This document shows, piece by piece, positions 59,997 to 64,000 of a DNA stretch of 64,000 bases. Positions within the stretch are counted from its first letter, which is position 1. The number at the start of each line of letters is the position of its first letter. The notes under the pieces were generated by a model. It saw only the letters and a program-made list of their open reading frames with translations. It was not told the DNA's origin and searched no databases. Origin of the DNA: Sulfurovum sp. (GTDB lineage Bacteria > Campylobacterota > Campylobacteria > Campylobacterales > Sulfurovaceae); the NCBI GenBank assembly GCA_027063305.1, contig JAMORY010000013.1, positions 1 to 64,000 on the forward strand, in the 5' to 3' direction. The translations under genes were made by a program, and so were the position numbers.

Positions 59997-60695
59997 TTAG
60001 AAGTGATAAGAAACACCTACACTTAATCCATTCATACTAAGTTCATCATAAGCGTTAAGATTATAATCATATAGCCTTTTCGGATTCATTGATTGGCTGT
60101 CCATATACATTGTATATTCTGCAAATATACTCCAGTCACCAGAATCATTTTCCGGATGATCTTTATCTGTAAATGTATAACTTATACCAATTCCGTACTG
60201 AAACTGCCAGTCATCTACAATAGTCTTACCAATGATCTCCGGTGCTCCAGGTGTATTACCATCCGTACCTTCAACATTTACATATCCAAACCCTAAAAGT
60301 GCATATACACTAATATAGTCTTCTTGATATGCATCATCTCTAAATTTATATTGCGGTTTTAGGAAAAAACTAAAATGGTATTCGTCCGCATAGTCCTCTT
60401 GAAAGAAACTTTTTGATGCTCTAGCTTCAAAAGCAAGATACTCATTATATTCATAACCGGCAATAAGCGTTACACCTGCCAACTCATCCTGTGTATCCTG
60501 TGCATCGTCAAACCAACTGTAATTATCTGAGTAAACATTGTTATAGTATATTGCACCAGATACATATACCCCAGAAGAGTCATGCTTTACAAGTGGAATT
60601 ACGGGAGCCACCGCAGGAACCACTACTTTTCCTCCAGCCATTGCCATACTATTAAAAGCTAAGATCACACTACCTACTGCTATGATACGCTTCAT
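59997..60695 (-). CDS. Outer-membrane beta-barrel protein
   Basis: The 232-residue protein has a signal peptide (cleavage near AMAGG) and alternating beta strands with aromatic residues, for example GVYVSGAIYYNNVYSDNYSW, YLAFEARASKSFF, YISVYALLGFGYVNVEG, and the C-terminal GLSVGVSYHF ending in phenylalanine, the usual BAM signal. It resembles small OmpA/OmpW-like porin-type barrels. Its role is unknown, but it stands upstream of the polysaccharide kinase gene and could be part of export or just a neighbour. Confidence 0.75.
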   Translation of the reverse strand: MKRIIAVGSVILAFNSMAMAGGKVVVPAVAPVIPLVKHDSSGVYVSGAIYYNNVYSDNYSWFDDAQDTQDELAGVTLIAGYEYNEYLAFEARASKSFFQEDYADEYHFSFFLKPQYKFRDDAYQEDYISVYALLGFGYVNVEGTDGNTPGAPEIIGKTIVDDWQFQYGIGISYTFTDKDHPENDSGDWSIFAEYTMYMDSQSMNPKRLYDYNLNAYDELSMNGLSVGVSYHF

Positions 60696-60823
60696 TCATC
60701 ATCCTTTTCAATCAAAATATGGATTAATTATATCTTTTATTTCTTAAATAATTGTATAAACATAACTCATGAAAGCTATAGTATAAGTAGGGATTCAAAT
60801 TTTTCTAAAATGCTAAATATCTC

Positions 60824-61864
60824 CTATCGGCATATATTTTCTAATAGGGTGTCATCTACATATCTACCATAAAAATAATTTGGCTCTATAGGAGAATGGT
60901 AATTACCAAAAAGATAGATTTTACTTGTATTGGATAATTTATGAAAGAAAACTATATTTTTTTTATATGTTTTATACGGAACAACAACATATTCAATATT
61001 CAAACTTTTTAAAAACCGTTTGGGATATGTAAGCTTTCTAAGCACTGTATTCCAAGAAGGCATTGGTGTAATCCCAAGATCAATAGCTTTAATAACAGCT
61101 TCTACACTAAAAAGCTCCATCCTGACTCTTTTTTTATCAATAAACTCTCGATATATAGCTTTTGGAGAATTTATCTTGTCTGTAATTAAAATAGCATCAG
61201 GATGACTATTAAACCATTTATTGATCTTTTCCATATCTAATGGGGTAAACTCACCTTTAATTCTATATGAATTAAATTCTTTCAATGTCGGTTTTCCTTT
61301 TTTCATAAAACCTACATTTTCTTTCCATTTCTCCCAGTCATGTACTGCGACGATCTTCCCATCTTTTGTTTTTTGAAGATCTAACTCCATAAGTCTTATA
61401 CCATTATGATATGCATTTTCCAATGCTTCTAAAGAGTCTGTATAAGTATATCCATTGACCTCTCCACCAGCATGTGCAATGATCTGATCTCCTAAACAAG
61501 AAAATCTCTCCATAACATATCGATTTTCCTCCTTATCGTTATCTTTCAAATAGTGCAAAAGATATACATGATAATAATTAATTAACGCTTTTTTATTAAA
61601 ATGTAGCATTGGTGTTGATACAAATACAATAAAGGTTCCTATCAAAAATATCCAGACATACCTATCAGTATATATTAGGAAAAACCACAATATTAAAGTT
61701 ATGAATATGGTGATCCATAACAGTATATTATGTACATTTAGTTTTTCCAAAAAATAAAAATTAAAAAATCCACCATTTTGATAAAGGCTTAACAAATTCA
61801 ATGTCACAATTATTGATAATAGTAATAATAAAAGTTTTTTTAAAAAATCAATATATTTTTTCAT
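60824..61864 (-). CDS. Membrane-anchored GDPD-like phosphodiesterase
   Basis: The protein (about 346 residues) has two to three N-terminal membrane helices (to about 105) and a C-terminal glycerophosphodiester phosphodiesterase-like TIM-barrel: IIAHAGGEVNGYTYTDSLEA, GIRLMELDLQKTKDGKIVAV and HDW. The usual first motif HRG is HAG here, lacking the arginine, while the ExD pair and second histidine remain. The active site may face the periplasm. ATG 61864 overlaps the upstream gene by 17 bases; a TTG three codons earlier is possible. Confidence 0.75.
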   Translation of the reverse strand: MKKYIDFLKKLLLLLLSIIVTLNLLSLYQNGGFFNFYFLEKLNVHNILLWITIFITLILWFFLIYTDRYVWIFLIGTFIVFVSTPMLHFNKKALINYYHVYLLHYLKDNDKEENRYVMERFSCLGDQIIAHAGGEVNGYTYTDSLEALENAYHNGIRLMELDLQKTKDGKIVAVHDWEKWKENVGFMKKGKPTLKEFNSYRIKGEFTPLDMEKINKWFNSHPDAILITDKINSPKAIYREFIDKKRVRMELFSVEAVIKAIDLGITPMPSWNTVLRKLTYPKRFLKSLNIEYVVVPYKTYKKNIVFFHKLSNTSKIYLFGNYHSPIEPNYFYGRYVDDTLLENICR

Positions 61865-63371
61865 CACACCCAATACGTTTTAATTTAGTATAATCAATAA
61901 CATTGTCCGGCGTTAAAGATATCACATTTGATCGATTAGATATATTAATGTCATCTCTCATATATGAAAGATATTCCACATAGTTTTTAAAATTCTCCAA
62001 ATTTAAAGGAACATTACTATAATGATCCTTGATCTTTTGAAGCCGTTTATTGGGAATAGAGCTATATATGATAAATGGCACCTCATACTCATTTTTATAA
62101 CTTGGAGCAAAACCATGCCCATGTTTTTGTTCGGATACAACTTCACCATGATCTGAAAGATATATGATCAAAACTTTTTTATTCCGTACCATAAAATATT
62201 TAAAAATACGTTCTAATACTTGGTCTGTATAATAAATACTATTTTCATACTCTTCTGCAATACCTTCGGCATTTGGATTCAAAGCTATATTCTTAGTATA
62301 ACGCTTTTTATAATCAAAATGGCTTCCAATTAAATGTAAAAAATAGACACTCCTTATATCTGATAAAGGATGCGTTTGAAAATAGTTTAAAAATACGTTA
62401 TCTGTCTTTGCAGCATAATACTCCTTACCTTCATTAAAAAAAGTAGTACTATTAGATTCTTGTGCAATTGCTCTGATCTTATCATCATGTTTTCCTGCAC
62501 TTCCCTGATTAGAAAGCCATAATGTTCTATACCCTGCATCATTATATGTTTTGATCAAGGAAGGATTATATACATAATCTTTGTCAAAATGATCCAATCT
62601 TGCATTTACTAAATAAATAGGTATACTTAATTCTGTTTGATTTGTTGGCGCAATCGCATTCAAATAATTTAGATTTTCTCTAATAGCATTCATAAAGGGA
62701 GTAGTTTCTTTATGATATCCATATAAAGAGAGAAATCCTCTATTAACAGATTCACCGAATATAATTACAATATCATCATAGACTTTCTTTTTTCCCCTGC
62801 CCACTATCGGTACATCATACTGTTTCTCTTGTTGTTCGACACGGTCTATTGTTAATTGATTTCGATGAATTACATTTATGAGTTCATCAATAATTTTAAC
62901 CGGTTCTCTATGTTTTATTTTTCCGATAATTAAAATTGCAAGTACTATCGCCATACCTTTGACCACTAAAGGTATTTTGATGTGAAACCGAAATATAAAT
63001 AATGTAATGACAAATGAAACGAAAAGGTATACTAATATACTCAGGTCATATATATTGATATAAGTTTGTAGATATTCGAACGTCTCATAGGAAGGAGAGA
63101 TATACGCTACAGCAAGCCTTGGTTCTATATTACCATCATATCCACCCCAGTGAAGATATGTATGAACGATGAATATACTTGTAATATCCAGCAAAAAAAT
63201 AGCGATAACAAAAATAACTCTTCCGATCAAACCGAATATAACAAGTAATAGTAAGAGTAGTAAAAGAAACTTTGATTGCTTAATTGAATAAGAGACATAT
63301 AGTTGGGGAAGTATGGCTAAAAAAGCTGTTAAGCATAAAAAAATAAAATAACTGAATTTCTTTTTTATCAT
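61848..63371 (-). CDS. Phosphoethanolamine-transferase-like membrane sulfatase-family protein
   Basis: The 507-residue protein has about five N-terminal membrane helices and a periplasmic alkaline-phosphatase-superfamily domain: VIIFGESVNRGFLSLYGYHK (about 208-227; nucleophile region), NAIAPTNQTELSIPIYLV, HLIGSHFDYKKRY and VLIIYLSDHGEVVSEQKHGH with metal-binding histidines. Such enzymes (EptA, EptB, CptA, OpgE) add phosphoethanolamine or phosphoglycerol to surface glycans. The motif GESVNR has valine where GESTNR is usual; serine just before may serve as nucleophile. It overlaps the GDPD-like gene, suggesting linked roles in surface phospho-decoration. Confidence 0.8.
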   Translation of the reverse strand: MIKKKFSYFIFLCLTAFLAILPQLYVSYSIKQSKFLLLLLLLLVIFGLIGRVIFVIAIFLLDITSIFIVHTYLHWGGYDGNIEPRLAVAYISPSYETFEYLQTYINIYDLSILVYLFVSFVITLFIFRFHIKIPLVVKGMAIVLAILIIGKIKHREPVKIIDELINVIHRNQLTIDRVEQQEKQYDVPIVGRGKKKVYDDIVIIFGESVNRGFLSLYGYHKETTPFMNAIRENLNYLNAIAPTNQTELSIPIYLVNARLDHFDKDYVYNPSLIKTYNDAGYRTLWLSNQGSAGKHDDKIRAIAQESNSTTFFNEGKEYYAAKTDNVFLNYFQTHPLSDIRSVYFLHLIGSHFDYKKRYTKNIALNPNAEGIAEEYENSIYYTDQVLERIFKYFMVRNKKVLIIYLSDHGEVVSEQKHGHGFAPSYKNEYEVPFIIYSSIPNKRLQKIKDHYSNVPLNLENFKNYVEYLSYMRDDINISNRSNVISLTPDNVIDYTKLKRIGCDEKIY

Positions 63372-63481
63372 TTGACCACTATCTCTTTTTTTGTATTATC
63401 TTCTTTAATATCAGTAAAGGCAATATTATATCTTTTTATCTTTTAAAAATGAGTTAAAAAAATAACGATATAATTCCTCCT

Positions 63482-64000
63482 ATGACCAATAAAACATCTA
63501 CTCAGTTGGATTTTTTAATCCTATGTACTCGTTACCATCATACTAAGACCGAAAAAGAGAGGATCATCACATATTTTGATGAAAATATCCTTGAAATCGA
63601 TACCTTCATTCAATTTGCAAGGCAGCATGGTGTAGTACCTATTCTCTATCATTCTCTAAAAAAAATTGAGCATATTCCTTCTCATATTCTGAAAAAACTT
63701 AAAGTTCATTATCATATTTTTGTTCAAAAAAATATTCTTATGAGTGCAGAAGTGATCAAGTTGATCAAACTTTTTCAAGAAAACGATATTAAAGCTCTTG
63801 CGATCAAAGGTCCTGTACTAGCCCAAATACTTCACAATGATATTACCCTACGTCAATATGGTGACCTTGATATTCTCGTTCACCCCGATCATGTCTATCA
63901 GGCGGCTATGCTATTAGGAACACACCACTATAAACTTTACGGATCGATCGATCTCCTTCAAAACCCTACATGGATCAAACTTGCAAAAGATATGACATTG
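63482..64000 (+). CDS. Uncharacterised nucleotidyltransferase family protein (3' partial)
   Basis: The frame starts with ATG 63482 and stays open for 173 codons to the window edge, so the C terminus is missing. The section DIKALAIKGPVLAQILHND followed by LRQYGDLDILVHPDHV (about residues 103-140) fits the PF14907 nucleotidyltransferases, which often lie in polysaccharide and peptide-modification loci. The upstream region is helical. It runs opposite to the surface-polysaccharide genes and may start a separate transcript; 110 bases of AT-rich DNA, holding divergent promoters, separate it from the transferase gene. Confidence 0.7.
   Translation, partial: MTNKTSTQLDFLILCTRYHHTKTEKERIITYFDENILEIDTFIQFARQHGVVPILYHSLKKIEHIPSHILKKLKVHYHIFVQKNILMSAEVIKLIKLFQENDIKALAIKGPVLAQILHNDITLRQYGDLDILVHPDHVYQAAMLLGTHHYKLYGSIDLLQNPTWIKLAKDMTL

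Overview
The window looks like a chromosomal segment of a Campylobacterota bacterium of the Sulfurovum/Sulfurimonas kind. The support is gene content and order: carboxynorspermidine decarboxylase (NspC), an all-alpha dimeric dUTPase, atpB apart from the other ATP synthase genes and followed by a small membrane protein, a long-form DapD, and an rpmH-rnpA-yidC-jag-mnmE operon. This is inference from protein families; no rRNA or intact tRNA is present to confirm it.

Layout. 1-3.5 kb: the end of a cytochrome oxidase subunit IV-like gene, a Fur regulator with a Fur-box-like site, then a small accessory patch. The patch holds a 266-bp MITE-like element, a frameshifted gene, a MatP-like ribbon-helix-helix protein with a matS-like palindrome, and an AbiE-type toxin-antitoxin pair; a tRNA 3'-end remnant lies at its right edge. 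3.5-9.2 kb: radical SAM protein, periplasmic protein, hybrid histidine kinase, dUTPase, lipoprotein. 9.2-13.6 kb: rpmH-rnpA-yidC-jag-mnmE, without yidD. 13.7-31.4 kb: mostly minus-strand housekeeping genes (nspC on the plus strand; then tamB, tamA, gpsA, two TrkA-N proteins, gatB, atpB, lptB, tsaE, trpD, an S4 protein, two small paralogues, dapD).

31.5-55.1 kb is a cobalamin locus on the plus strand. An uptake module (btuB, btuF, btuD, btuC) is bracketed by two near-identical copies of a small 52/53-codon gene. Then comes a long, overlapping anaerobic-type biosynthesis operon: a CbiM-like permease, cbiK, cbiL, cbiC, a [2Fe-2S] protein, cbiD, cbiET, cbiF, cbiG, cbiH, cbiA, a BluB-CobT fusion, cobU, cobD, cbiP, cbiB, cobS, cobC and an 8-cysteine protein. 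Cobalt enters at CbiK, the ring is methylated and contracted, amidated by CbiA/CbiP, given its aminopropanol arm by CobD/CbiB, and finished with dimethylbenzimidazole made and activated by the BluB-CobT fusion and joined by CobU/CobS/CobC. I see no cbiJ (precorrin-6A reductase) and no corrinoid adenosyltransferase. A HepT/MntA toxin-antitoxin pair with its own promoter sits inside the operon and overlaps cobU; two coiled-coil genes sit between cbiP and cbiB; short palindromic repeats have entered the coding sequences of cobD and cbiB, the latter also carrying a 7-bp tandem repeat.

55-64 kb: a surface polysaccharide region on the minus strand (WecA-like transferase, Wza-like exporter, CpsB-like phosphatase, Wzc-like tyrosine kinase, outer-membrane barrel protein, GDPD-like and phosphoethanolamine-transferase-like membrane proteins) and, at the right edge on the plus strand, a truncated nucleotidyltransferase gene.
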